Positions 1 through 7,673 of a stretch of 64,000 bases of DNA are shown piece by piece. The stretch's first letter is position 1, and the number at the start of each line of letters is the position of its first letter. The stretch spans positions 4,774,001 through 4,838,000 of the forward strand of contig OZ254082.1 in the NCBI GenBank assembly GCA_965267535.1. The letters run 5' to 3'. The translations under genes were made by a program, and so were the position numbers. The stretch is from CAXBNB01 sp965267535 (lineage in GTDB: Bacteria > Bacteroidota > Bacteroidia > Cytophagales > Cyclobacteriaceae). The notes under the pieces were generated by a model. It searched no databases. It saw only the letters and a program-made list of their open reading frames with translations, and had not been told where the DNA came from.

Positions 1-2145
1 CAAATCATATTTTGATCGCGGGTTGGCTAGAATTTTCATCAGATCAATAGCTACAGTTTCAAATTGCTTAATCTCTAACTGATCCACCAGCGTATCTTTT
101 TCCTGAAACGCCTCTAAGGCCTCTTTCTTTTGTTTTACCGCAGCTTTGTTTTCTGATTCATTTGCTTCATAGAATTCAGTCCTGCGAATCAGTTGAGCTC
201 CTTTGGGGTAACCGTAAGTGGTAATACCTCCTGCTCGTGCTATCAAATCAGAAATGCGCTCGTCACGAATTTTGAGTGCATAACTTCCCGGGTATTTTAC
301 TTCCCCTTCAACCTCTACTGTAATTTGTTCGGTATATCCCGGCGATTTACGTACTGTGACAATGTCATAAGGTTTTAGCACGAAGGTAGATGCTTCCTCA
401 GACTGACCCATGCCTATCGAAAATTCAAATGTTTCCGCAACCTCCGCAGTTACCTGCTCTACTTTTGCTGGCCTTCTGGCTACTTCAATAATCTTTTCGG
501 AAGCACCTTCTTTCAAACCACCGGATAAAACAATCAAATCCTCTACGGTCATTCCATCGATAAACGGAAATGTACCGGGCTTGATCACTTCTCCTTCTAT
601 GGTTAGTGTTTTATCTTCTGCAAGATCAAATATTGATGCTATCTTCACCAGATCTTCCTTACGCAACTGAATGTCCTCTTGCTCACCTGTCAACAAATCG
701 CCAACATTAAATGACTGGTTTGATATGGTGAAATCATCGTTGAGTCGAATCAGTAAAGCTCTCTCTGTATAAGCATCTCCTCTTAACCCTTCTGCTTGCT
801 CAATCAATTGCTTCAATGTAAGCCCGTTTTTCAACTCAAACTCTCCAGGCATATTCACAGCTCCTTCTATCCGTACACGATTACTAAACCGATCCAATAT
901 CTTATTCACGCGAATAGCATCTCCATTTTGAATGGTAGTTTGCGCAAAATCAGATGCTGCTACAGTTAATACTTCTCTCTCTTTTGCTCCGTTTCGCTTG
1001 ATGAAAACGTTTGAAGAATAAGCATTTTCCGTAAATCCTCCGGCAAAACCAATAACAGTACTTAACGATTCACCTTTCTTCAATTCATAAATAGCTGGGC
1101 GTTTTACTTCACCCTCCAGTATCACACGATTTTCATAAGGCTTTACTAACACCACATCCTGATCTTCCAGCTTCAAATCCGTAGTGAGCTTACCGTTTAG
1201 CAGGTACTGATATAAATCCAGCTGTCCCACTACTTTATTATTCCTTATCAGCTGAATGTTTCTCATCGAGCCGGTTTCGGAAGGCCCTCCCGCATAGTAG
1301 AGTGCATTAAAGACATTGGAAAATGAAGAAACCGTATATGTACCCGGTTGTGTAACCTCTCCGATTACGTTTATTTTGACACTGCGTATGCTTCCCAGTG
1401 TTAATTGGAAATAGGTATTAGGGCCATTCTCAGGTAACAGACCTGCATAAATTTTCGTCATTCGGCTTTTCACCTTCGCAGTAGCCTGCTCCACTGTCAT
1501 ACCACTCACGTAGATCGGGCCGAGGTTACTCACCTTTATAGAGCCCTCAGGACTGACGGTGAGAGCATAAGACTGTTCGGATGCTCCCCATATATCCACA
1601 ACAACCTCATCACCCGGGCCAATCTGATAATTTCTTGGTGTGGGTGTGTTGAGGCTTGGCTCAAAATTCAACTCTGCATTCGCAAATATCTGCGAACCAA
1701 AAATCTTTAATTCTTTGGCTTTGAGTATATCCTGAAGCATTTTCATAGAATCTACTTCTACAAACCCTTCAAACAGATCAACGCTTTGAGTTATAGGTTG
1801 CGTCTGATTATCTTCTCTTAATCGTTGTATGCCTTCTCCAGTATCTGAGCTCGTACCCGAGCTTACTCCGAGAGAATTTATACGGTTCCTTAGTTTTTGA
1901 ATTTGCACTTCAGACATGCCCCGCTGCTTAGCCATAATCAGGAGTTGTTGCTCTGACAAACCGCTGGACTGAGCCCGCTTGAGATATGCCTTTATTTGCT
2001 CATCGGACATATCGTCTACATTGACAGTGCTTAGATCTGAGGCCGATGGGGGTGTTTGCGCATGAGTATAGCCGGTAACGGCTATCGCCAAAATGATGGC
2101 TAGCAGTATTTTTTTAAGCATCTTTATCAAATAAATTCGACTCAT
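1..2145 (-). CDS. SLBB-domain polysaccharide export protein (3' end beyond window)
   Basis: Continuous reading frame of 715 codons that runs off the left edge, so the C-terminus is missing. The start is ATG at 2145 or, nine codons in, ATG at 2121, which opens a classic signal peptide (MLKKILLAIILA... ending in THAQ). After a helical, Ser/Gln-rich N-terminal stretch comes a Poly_export-type domain (IGPGDEVVVDIWG), followed by a long series of SLBB-like repeats with recurring 'GEV..PG.Y/F' and 'L.A.GG' elements. This is the architecture of the large Bacteroidota Wza-like proteins that form the outer-membrane or periplasmic conduit for exopolysaccharide. It lies downstream of the cys genes on the same strand but appears to have its own promoter. 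Family assignment is firm; the polysaccharide exported is unknown. Confidence 0.88.
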   Translation of the reverse strand, partial: MSRIYLIKMLKKILLAIILAIAVTGYTHAQTPPSASDLSTVNVDDMSDEQIKAYLKRAQSSGLSEQQLLIMAKQRGMSEVQIQKLRNRINSLGVSSGTSSDTGEGIQRLREDNQTQPITQSVDLFEGFVEVDSMKMLQDILKAKELKIFGSQIFANAELNFEPSLNTPTPRNYQIGPGDEVVVDIWGASEQSYALTVSPEGSIKVSNLGPIYVSGMTVEQATAKVKSRMTKIYAGLLPENGPNTYFQLTLGSIRSVKINVIGEVTQPGTYTVSSFSNVFNALYYAGGPSETGSMRNIQLIRNNKVVGQLDLYQYLLNGKLTTDLKLEDQDVVLVKPYENRVILEGEVKRPAIYELKKGESLSTVIGFAGGFTENAYSSNVFIKRNGAKEREVLTVAASDFAQTTIQNGDAIRVNKILDRFSNRVRIEGAVNMPGEFELKNGLTLKQLIEQAEGLRGDAYTERALLIRLNDDFTISNQSFNVGDLLTGEQEDIQLRKEDLVKIASIFDLAEDKTLTIEGEVIKPGTFPFIDGMTVEDLIVLSGGLKEGASEKIIEVARRPAKVEQVTAEVAETFEFSIGMGQSEEASTFVLKPYDIVTVRKSPGYTEQITVEVEGEVKYPGSYALKIRDERISDLIARAGGITTYGYPKGAQLIRRTEFYEANESENKAAVKQKKEALEAFQEKDTLVDQLEIKQFETVAIDLMKILANPRSKYDL

Positions 2146-2171
2146 TTAAGAACCGATTTTGAAAACGACTG

Positions 2172-2204
2172 CAAATATAGTGTTATTTATCTTGAACGGT
2201 CAAA
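2172..2204 (-). promoter_or_regulatory. Bacteroidota-type promoter for the SLBB export gene
   Basis: On the minus strand a TTTG (-33 element, 2204-2201) is followed after 21 bases by TATATTTG (-7 element, 2179-2172), a match to the Bacteroidota sigma-A consensus TTTG-N19-21-TAnnTTTG. It overlaps the end of cysQ and lies about 27-50 bases before the export gene start. This suggests the exporter is transcribed separately from the cys cluster. No experimental support. Confidence 0.55.
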
Positions 2205-2967
2205 GATTCAAGACAATGAAATTTGGATTTAAAAGGTTTTTTTTATTGTATTTCAAAGATGTCTTTTCTGTCTTCTCTATGACTTTTGCTCCAGATTCTT
2301 CCACCACTGCGTGTGCTGCAGCTGTGTCCCATTCCATAGTAGGCGCAAAACGAGGGTATACATCGGCTTTACCTTCAGCTACCGCCAGGAGCTTGAGTGA
2401 ACTGCCCATGGACACTATTTGCGGATCCGATAAGCTATCTAAAAAAGCTTGGGTGTCTTCATTGAGGTGCGAACGTGATGCCACTACTTTCAACTCCGGC
2501 TGATCCAATGCAATTTTATTTGACTTCAACTTTTGTTTTTTGCCAGCTTGTTCCAAATATGCGCCCTGACCTTGGATAGCCGAGTAAAGCTTTTCCGTAA
2601 CCGGTACAAACACCACACCTGCAATGGGCAGCCCGTCTTTTATTAAGGCTATATTTACGGTAAACTCTCCATTTCTTTTGATAAATTCCTTAGTACCATC
2701 CAAGGGGTCTACCATCCAAAACAATGACCAGTTTTTTCTTTCCTCAAAGTCTACATCTTTACCTTCCTCACTCAAAATAGGCAAACCTGTTTTTTCCAGA
2801 TATGAAACAATAACATGATGCGCATTTTTATCTGCCTGAGTCAGAGGAGAATCATCTCCTTTTTTTTCGATATTAAAATCATCACTATTGTATATATCGA
2901 GAATGGCTTTACCTGCTTCGATAGAAGCTTGTTTAGCTGTAGATATAAGCTCGTTGTAGTCCATCAT
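2200..2967 (-). CDS. cysQ: 3'(2'),5'-bisphosphate nucleotidase CysQ
   Basis: 255 residues, the usual length for CysQ of the inositol-monophosphatase superfamily. The metal-binding signature is visible as EEGKD (around residue 65), DPLDGTKEF (around 90) and WDTAAAHAVVEE near the C-terminus. The enzyme hydrolyses 3'-phosphoadenosine 5'-phosphate (PAP), the by-product of PAPS-using sulfotransferases and PAPS reductase, to AMP and phosphate in the cytoplasm. The start ATG overlaps the cysN stop codon in a TAATG arrangement, so the two are probably translationally coupled. The position at the end of the sulfate-activation genes fits PAP recycling. Confidence 0.95.
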   Translation of the reverse strand: MMDYNELISTAKQASIEAGKAILDIYNSDDFNIEKKGDDSPLTQADKNAHHVIVSYLEKTGLPILSEEGKDVDFEERKNWSLFWMVDPLDGTKEFIKRNGEFTVNIALIKDGLPIAGVVFVPVTEKLYSAIQGQGAYLEQAGKKQKLKSNKIALDQPELKVVASRSHLNEDTQAFLDSLSDPQIVSMGSSLKLLAVAEGKADVYPRFAPTMEWDTAAAHAVVEESGAKVIEKTEKTSLKYNKKNLLNPNFIVLNL

Positions 2968-4241
2968 TATATAATCATACCTGCAGCTACGGTCTCATTG
3001 GTGGACTCGTCGATGATGATAATACTACCGGTATTTCTGTTTTTTCTATAAGAATCTACTAAAATAGGTTTTGCCACCCGCATCTGTATCCTGGCAATAT
3101 CATTCATGCCTATATTCTTGTCTTCTTCGTTGCGGTGCAGCGTATTGATGTCCAGCTTATACTGGATATCCTTAATCACACCTTTTACTTCATTTGTGGT
3201 GTGCCTCACGGTATATTTCATTCGCGGCTTTGGGCCTATCGGATTCAGCCAGCAGATCATTGCATCTACGTCCTGTATCACATTAGGCTGGTTTTGCTGC
3301 CTAACGATCATATCTCCACGACTTATATCGATTTCGTCTTCCAGTGTCATGGTAACCGACATAGGAGCAAACGCTTCTTCTAATTCTCCATCAAAAGTCT
3401 CTATTGACTTTATTTTTGACTCCAGCCCTGATGGCAGTACCGTCACATGGTCTCCGGGTTTAAAAACACCTCCGGCAATTCTGCCGGCATAGCCACGAAA
3501 GTCGTGATATTTATCGTTCTTTGGTCGAATGACTGTCTGCACCGGAAAACGACAATCGATATGATTATGGTCACTTCCTATGTGTATTGTTTCCAAGGTG
3601 TTTAGCAATGTAGAACCTTCGTACCAGGGCGTATGCTCTGAACGGTTCACTATATTGTCACCGTTTAAGGCACTGATAGGAACAAACCGCACGTCTTTTA
3701 CATCTAGCTTAGCAGCAAACTGCCTAAACTCTGCAACCAAATTGTCGAAGACTTCCTGACTATAGTCTACCAGATCCATTTTATTTACACATACCACCAG
3801 GTGAGGAATCTGTAAAAGTGAAGCTATAAAAGAGTGTCTTCGGGTTTGCTCTACTATACCATTTCTGGCATCTACCAGTATCAAAGCGAGGTTGGCTGTA
3901 GAAGCTCCCGTCACCATATTCCGAGTGTATTGAATATGTCCCGGGGTATCTGCTATTATAAACTTGCGCTTGGGTGTAGCAAAATACCTGTATGCCACAT
4001 CTATGGTAATACCCTGCTCGCGCTCATCTTTCAATCCATCGGTTAGCAAGGCCAAATCCACATGCTCCAGTCCTTTTCTTTCACTCGATACCTTCACGGC
4101 TTCCATCTGATCTGCAAAGATCGATTTGGAATCGTAAAGCAATCTACCGATCAACGTACTTTTACCATCGTCTACACTACCTGCTGTTGTAAACCTCAGT
4201 AGCTCCATATTATGGTAGCCTTTATTGTCGTGTTTTTCCAT
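2967..4241 (-). CDS. cysN: Sulfate adenylyltransferase subunit 1 (GTPase) CysN
   Basis: 424 residues. G1 loop GSVDDGKS (21-28), G3 DTPGH (about 97) and G4 NKMD (about 151) mark an EF-Tu-like GTPase, followed by beta-barrel domains 2 and 3. There is no fused APS kinase domain; CysC is encoded separately upstream. CysN couples GTP hydrolysis to formation of adenosine 5'-phosphosulfate (APS) from ATP and sulfate by CysD. A second ATG at codon 12 (4208), directly before ELLRFTTAGSVDD, is an alternative start. In most genomes cysD and cysN are adjacent and coupled; here they are about 430 bases apart, separated by a broken four-helix-bundle gene and its flanking repeats. Confidence 0.96.
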   Translation of the reverse strand: MEKHDNKGYHNMELLRFTTAGSVDDGKSTLIGRLLYDSKSIFADQMEAVKVSSERKGLEHVDLALLTDGLKDEREQGITIDVAYRYFATPKRKFIIADTPGHIQYTRNMVTGASTANLALILVDARNGIVEQTRRHSFIASLLQIPHLVVCVNKMDLVDYSQEVFDNLVAEFRQFAAKLDVKDVRFVPISALNGDNIVNRSEHTPWYEGSTLLNTLETIHIGSDHNHIDCRFPVQTVIRPKNDKYHDFRGYAGRIAGGVFKPGDHVTVLPSGLESKIKSIETFDGELEEAFAPMSVTMTLEDEIDISRGDMIVRQQNQPNVIQDVDAMICWLNPIGPKPRMKYTVRHTTNEVKGVIKDIQYKLDINTLHRNEEDKNIGMNDIARIQMRVAKPILVDSYRKNRNTGSIIIIDESTNETVAAGMII

Positions 4242-4247
4242 GTTATT

Positions 4248-4281
4248 TAGCTATTAGCTATTGACCTTTTGGCCGTTAGCT
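4248..4281. repeat. Left repeat arm flanking the broken four-helix-bundle gene
   Basis: Short AT-rich tandem of 'tagctat' units followed by ttttggccgttagct (4267-4281). This last segment matches the reverse complement of agctaatggccaaat (4646-4660) at 13 of 15 positions. The arms bracket the whole four-helix-bundle reading frame. Similar TTAGCT-type repeats accompany many orphan four-helix-bundle genes in Bacteroidota, as far as I recall. Confidence 0.6.
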
Positions 4282-4285
4282 AAGT

Positions 4286-4638
4286 TTAGTGGTTTAACTT
4301 ATTTCTTAATGAATTGAGTTTTTTTGCCAGAATGGATAATTTATCGTCTAACATAACGAATTCATTTTCTTTTAAAATTTGAATTTTCTTTGCCAAAAAT
4401 ATTTGTGACCTTACTTCAAACAATGAGCCCATGGCCATTTCCAGGAATCTATTAAATTCCTTATCTGACGATCTACTTGCCCCTTCTGCAATATTAGAAG
4501 ATATGGAAACAGAAGCTCGCCTAATCTGTGAAATCAAGCCAAACTTCTCTTCATCAGGAAAAAGTTAGATGACTTGTAAATTAGTTGGGCAACTTCAATT
4601 GCTAATTCCCAGACTTCATATTTGGTAAAATCCCTCAT
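4286..4638 (-). pseudogene. Four-helix-bundle (23S rRNA IVS/S23-type) protein, frameshifted
   Basis: The 3' part (4286-4537) encodes RRASVSISSNIAEGAS..., the hallmark of the four-helix-bundle family first described from 23S rRNA intervening sequences. Usual proteins of the family are about 115-120 residues; this frame gives only 83. The missing N-terminus is present upstream in another frame: ATG at 4638 begins MRDFTKYEVWELAIEVAQLI and continues to ...KSSNFF, then runs off frame and stops. Adding one base in the run AACTTTTTCC (about 4560) restores ...NFFPDEEKFGLISQIRRA and a 117-residue protein of normal size. I see a single-base deletion in a T homopolymer; it may be a real pseudogene or a sequencing/assembly error. 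Molecular function of orphan family members is unknown. Confidence 0.8.
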
Positions 4639-4645
4639 TGCAAAA

Positions 4646-4660
4646 AGCTAATGGCCAAAT
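4646..4660. repeat. Right repeat arm flanking the broken four-helix-bundle gene
   Basis: agctaatggccaaat, the inverted partner (13/15) of 4267-4281. It lies between the four-helix-bundle start (4638) and the cysD stop (4674), so the unit between the arms is about 395 bases and contains essentially only that gene. Confidence 0.6.
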
Positions 4661-4673
4661 GCCAATAAATTAA

Positions 4674-5579
4674 TTAAAAATACCCCTCTTTTTTCCTGTC
4701 TTCCATTGCCGTTTCTGACCGCTTATCATCTGCCCGGTTTCCACGCTCAGTTTCTCTTACAGCAGATACTTCCATTACTATCTTTTCTAACGTATCGGCA
4801 TCCGATTCTATACCCCCGGTAATCGTAATATCTCCCAGTGTTCGGAATCTGATTTTCTTTTTCTCTACTTTTTCTCCTTCACGTAGTTGCAAATACTCAC
4901 TGTTTGGCAACCAGGTTCCATCCCTTCTTACCACCTCACGCTCATGCGCTATGTAGAGCGATGGTATAGCTATGTTTTCCGACAAGATATATTGCCATAT
5001 ATCCATTTCGGTCCAGTTACTGATAGGAAATACCCTGAAATGCTCTCCGTGGTGATGCTTTCCGTTGAATAAATTCCACAGCTCTGGACGTTGGTTTTTT
5101 GGATCCCACTGACCAAATTCATCTCTGTGAGAAAAAAATCTCTCTTTAGCTCTGGCTTTTTCTTCGTCTCTTCGGGCGCCACCGATACAGGCATCAAACT
5201 GATTTTCCTCTACTGCATCCAGCAAAGTAGTGATCTGAGCCACATTTCGGCTCGCGTTTTTCCCTTTTTCTTCTACTACCTTTCCTTCATCGATCGACTT
5301 TTGTACTGAACCAACTACCAGTTTTACGCCTAGTTCTTCTACCAGATCATCTCTGAACTTGATGGTTTCGGGGAAATTATGCCCAGTATCAACATGAAGC
5401 AGCGTAAAAGGAATTTTGGCAGGGTGAAATGCCTTTTTAGCCAGATGCGTTACTACTATAGAATCTTTGCCTCCTGAAAACAGGATACAGGGATTTTCAA
5501 ACTGCGCAAACACTTCTCGGAGTACGTAAATCGACTCTGCCTCTAATTCTTTGAGGTGGGTAAGCGAATAATTACTCAT
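4674..5579 (-). CDS. cysD: Sulfate adenylyltransferase subunit 2 CysD
   Basis: 301 residues, full length for CysD. The PP-loop ATP-pyrophosphatase motif SGGKDS is at residues 35-40, and the later motifs HVDTGHNFPE and GARRDEEKARAKER are intact. CysD carries the adenylyl-transfer site that makes APS from ATP and sulfate, driven by the GTPase CysN. It follows cysC after only 3 bases, so cysC-cysD are in one transcript. cysN follows after the disrupted insertion-like unit, and the operon may still read through it. Confidence 0.97.
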   Translation of the reverse strand: MSNYSLTHLKELEAESIYVLREVFAQFENPCILFSGGKDSIVVTHLAKKAFHPAKIPFTLLHVDTGHNFPETIKFRDDLVEELGVKLVVGSVQKSIDEGKVVEEKGKNASRNVAQITTLLDAVEENQFDACIGGARRDEEKARAKERFFSHRDEFGQWDPKNQRPELWNLFNGKHHHGEHFRVFPISNWTEMDIWQYILSENIAIPSLYIAHEREVVRRDGTWLPNSEYLQLREGEKVEKKKIRFRTLGDITITGGIESDADTLEKIVMEVSAVRETERGNRADDKRSETAMEDRKKEGYF

Positions 5580-5582
5580 GTT

Positions 5583-6176
5583 TTATTTTTTTATTTTTTC
5601 TTCTATCAATGTCAAAAGTGCTTTCACTCCATCTTCTACCGGAGTTTTGTCCGACTGTATGACTAAGTCGGCGTGGGTCGGTTTTTCAAAGGGTGAATCT
5701 ATACCTGTAAAATTTTTAATCTCTCCCCTTCTGGCTTTTGCGTATAGCCCCTTCACGTCGCGTTGTTCGCACACTTCGAGGGGGCAATCTACAAATACCT
5801 CTACAAAATTTTCAGCTCCTACCAAAGATTTTGCCTGTGCCCTGTCCGAAACAAACGGTGAAATAAAAGCTGTGAGCACTACTACTCCGGCATCTATAAA
5901 CAGATTGGACACTTCGCCAATCCGGCGTATATTTTCTTTTCTTCCTTCGTCGGTAAAATCCAGATCGCTGTTCAAGCCTTTGCGTACATTATCTCCATCG
6001 AGGATATACGTGTTGAGGCCTTTAGCAAACAATTCTTTCTCCAGAGCACTTGCCAGAGTAGACTTCCCCGATCCAGAAAGCCCCGTAAACCAGACAAGCA
6101 ATGGCTTATAACCATTGCGTGCTATCCTGTTTTCTTTCTTGATCGCATGATCATGCGGTATTATATTTTCAGTCAT
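5583..6176 (-). CDS. cysC: Adenylyl-sulfate kinase CysC
   Basis: 197 residues. Walker A GLSGSGKS lies at 32-39, then the substrate segment DGDNVRKGLN, and AFISPF, the loop carrying the serine typical of APS kinases. The enzyme phosphorylates APS to PAPS in the cytoplasm. Its start (6176) abuts the stop of the DUF2061 gene, and cysD follows 3 bases after its stop. Having a dedicated APS kinase and CysQ here, but no reductase in the window, means PAPS is the pathway end-product visible locally. Confidence 0.96.
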   Translation of the reverse strand: MTENIIPHDHAIKKENRIARNGYKPLLVWFTGLSGSGKSTLASALEKELFAKGLNTYILDGDNVRKGLNSDLDFTDEGRKENIRRIGEVSNLFIDAGVVVLTAFISPFVSDRAQAKSLVGAENFVEVFVDCPLEVCEQRDVKGLYAKARRGEIKNFTGIDSPFEKPTHADLVIQSDKTPVEDGVKALLTLIEEKIKK

Positions 6177-6619
6177 TATGCTGGTTTTTTTTCGTTGCTA
6201 TTCGTTCGATCTTCCAACCCCAGATTTACCCTGTACCAAATTTCTTCATGACCATAATAGAAAAGCATCTTTAGCACAGATTCTATCAAAGCTACCATGG
6301 TTGCTTTTTCCATAGCTCCATCCTGCTCTTTGAAAAAGAAGAGCGCCAAAATAAATGTGGTGCCGCTGGCTGCCACTCTCCAGGTTATCGCTTTAGCGAT
6401 ATGTCGCATCTTCGAACTCAGGTTGGTACTAAACTTAAACCACAGTCGCTCATGAACATAGTAGATCAAAATTTTGATAGTAGTCTCAAAGACTACCAGC
6501 AAAGATACTTTTTCCAACTGGGCCTTACCAAAAAATGCTAAAGCCAAAAAAAATGTCGTGGCAGAAGCTATAATTCTCCACGTAATGCTTTTAGCAATAT
6601 GTCTGACTCTGGTGTCCAT
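6176..6619 (-). CDS. Tandem DUF2061 membrane protein
   Basis: 147 residues from ATG 6619; an in-frame TTG at 6649 would add 10 residues but I prefer the ATG directly before RVRHIAKSITWR. The protein is an internal duplication. Each half starts HIAK(S/A)ITWR, continues through a hydrophobic helix (FFLAL / FILAL) and a second helix, and ends (K)ILIYYVHE or KMLFYYGHE. This is the DUF2061 pattern, small membrane proteins often encoded next to or fused with sulfate-activation genes. The stop overlaps the cysC start, so the two are coupled. Function is not established; a role in sulfate handling at the inner membrane is inference from neighbourhood. Confidence 0.82.
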   Translation of the reverse strand: MDTRVRHIAKSITWRIIASATTFFLALAFFGKAQLEKVSLLVVFETTIKILIYYVHERLWFKFSTNLSSKMRHIAKAITWRVAASGTTFILALFFFKEQDGAMEKATMVALIESVLKMLFYYGHEEIWYRVNLGLEDRTNSNEKKPA

Positions 6620-6778
6620 TATCAAGTAATGCTTTTTTTGAGCGGGCAAAGAAGTAGAATAAAAACCAAACTGCCAAGCATTTTACTCTTTTTAGTCTAT
6701 CGGATTAGTAGATTATTAGTAAAATGGAACATAACTTACTCTATAACAGTATTTTGTTACATCATAATTACAGATGGT

Positions 6779-7429
6779 TTATCTTGTTTTTCGGGAAAAT
6801 AAAATTTTATAAATAGCGTACAACACTAACAGAGACACGCCAATTGCCACGTATCCGTTTTGTCCTTGAGAATCCGTATCAGCCCACTCCGATGCTGAAG
6901 CTCCAATCCACAAAAAGAAGAGTGTGCGTGGTAACATCCCGACCAAACCTCCCCAAAAGAAGGGAGACAGAGATATCTTAGATACGGACAGAACCACATT
7001 CATAATCGCAAAAGGGAAAGCGGGTGAAATTCTGGAAAGGAACGTAAGCGCAAATTGGTTTTTATGAACATTGTGGACAATATCTCTTGTTCCGGGATAC
7101 TTCCTTTGCAGCAAAGTCAAAAAATCGGCTCCTAGCTGACGCGCCAGAAAATACCCTACAATCGATGCAGCCTGATAAGCCAGCACCATAGGCAGTAAGC
7201 CATAAACACCAAGAAAAAAACCACTGACCAAAGCAAGAAATGTAGTAGGCGTGATAGCAAATGCCATGGTGAATACAGCCAGCACAAAGAATAATGCCCA
7301 CTCTACCAAACCAAATCCGGCAATAACCGACTCGTAGTGAAGCATGACCAGTGATAACCCTGCAGAGGAAACTAAAGGCACGATACCCATCCAGCCTATC
7401 AATACATAAAACCGATTTTCCTGTTGCAT
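6779..7429 (-). CDS. TVP38/TMEM64 (VTT, DedA-like) membrane protein
   Basis: 216 residues with about five or six hydrophobic segments. The central part has the VTT/SNARE-associated signature: a hydrophobic re-entrant stretch (TPTTFLALVSGFFLG), then GYFLARQLG, and the conserved FLSRISPAFPFAIMNVVLS. Proteins of this superfamily are inner-membrane proteins; DedA/VTT relatives act in lipid scrambling or undecaprenyl-phosphate recycling. The gene lies 160 bases upstream of the DUF2061-cysC genes on the same strand and may head that cluster. Substrate is unknown. Confidence 0.85.
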   Translation of the reverse strand: MQQENRFYVLIGWMGIVPLVSSAGLSLVMLHYESVIAGFGLVEWALFFVLAVFTMAFAITPTTFLALVSGFFLGVYGLLPMVLAYQAASIVGYFLARQLGADFLTLLQRKYPGTRDIVHNVHKNQFALTFLSRISPAFPFAIMNVVLSVSKISLSPFFWGGLVGMLPRTLFFLWIGASASEWADTDSQGQNGYVAIGVSLLVLYAIYKILFSRKTR

Positions 7430-7673
7430 AATTAGCCCGTAAACTCTGTCTGGCGAAGATGGTTATTCATGATGTTGGTCACAAATTCTCACACCAGTAT
7501 TTTGCCGTTTATGGAAAAATGCCTTCGGCACGTTATTTGAGCATTTTGAATTGAAACTTAAGTCAAAATTATCAGGTATATTTAATCGTAATGCTCCTGT
7601 AGCAGATTTTGACAGTAAGTACTCATCTGAATCGCCACAGACGAGTGTTCGTTTTTATGCTTACAATCAGACC

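Noticed and set aside
4286..4638. Programmed -1 ribosomal frameshift in the four-helix-bundle gene
   Set aside because: The T5C run (C TTT TTC) does not fit a good X XXY YYZ slippery heptamer, and no strong downstream pseudoknot is evident. A deletion or sequence error is simpler.
7551..7673. Extended N-terminus of the aspartyl protease from TTG 7551
   Set aside because: It would bury the signal peptide behind 41 polar residues; ATG 7674 or 7704 is far more sensible.
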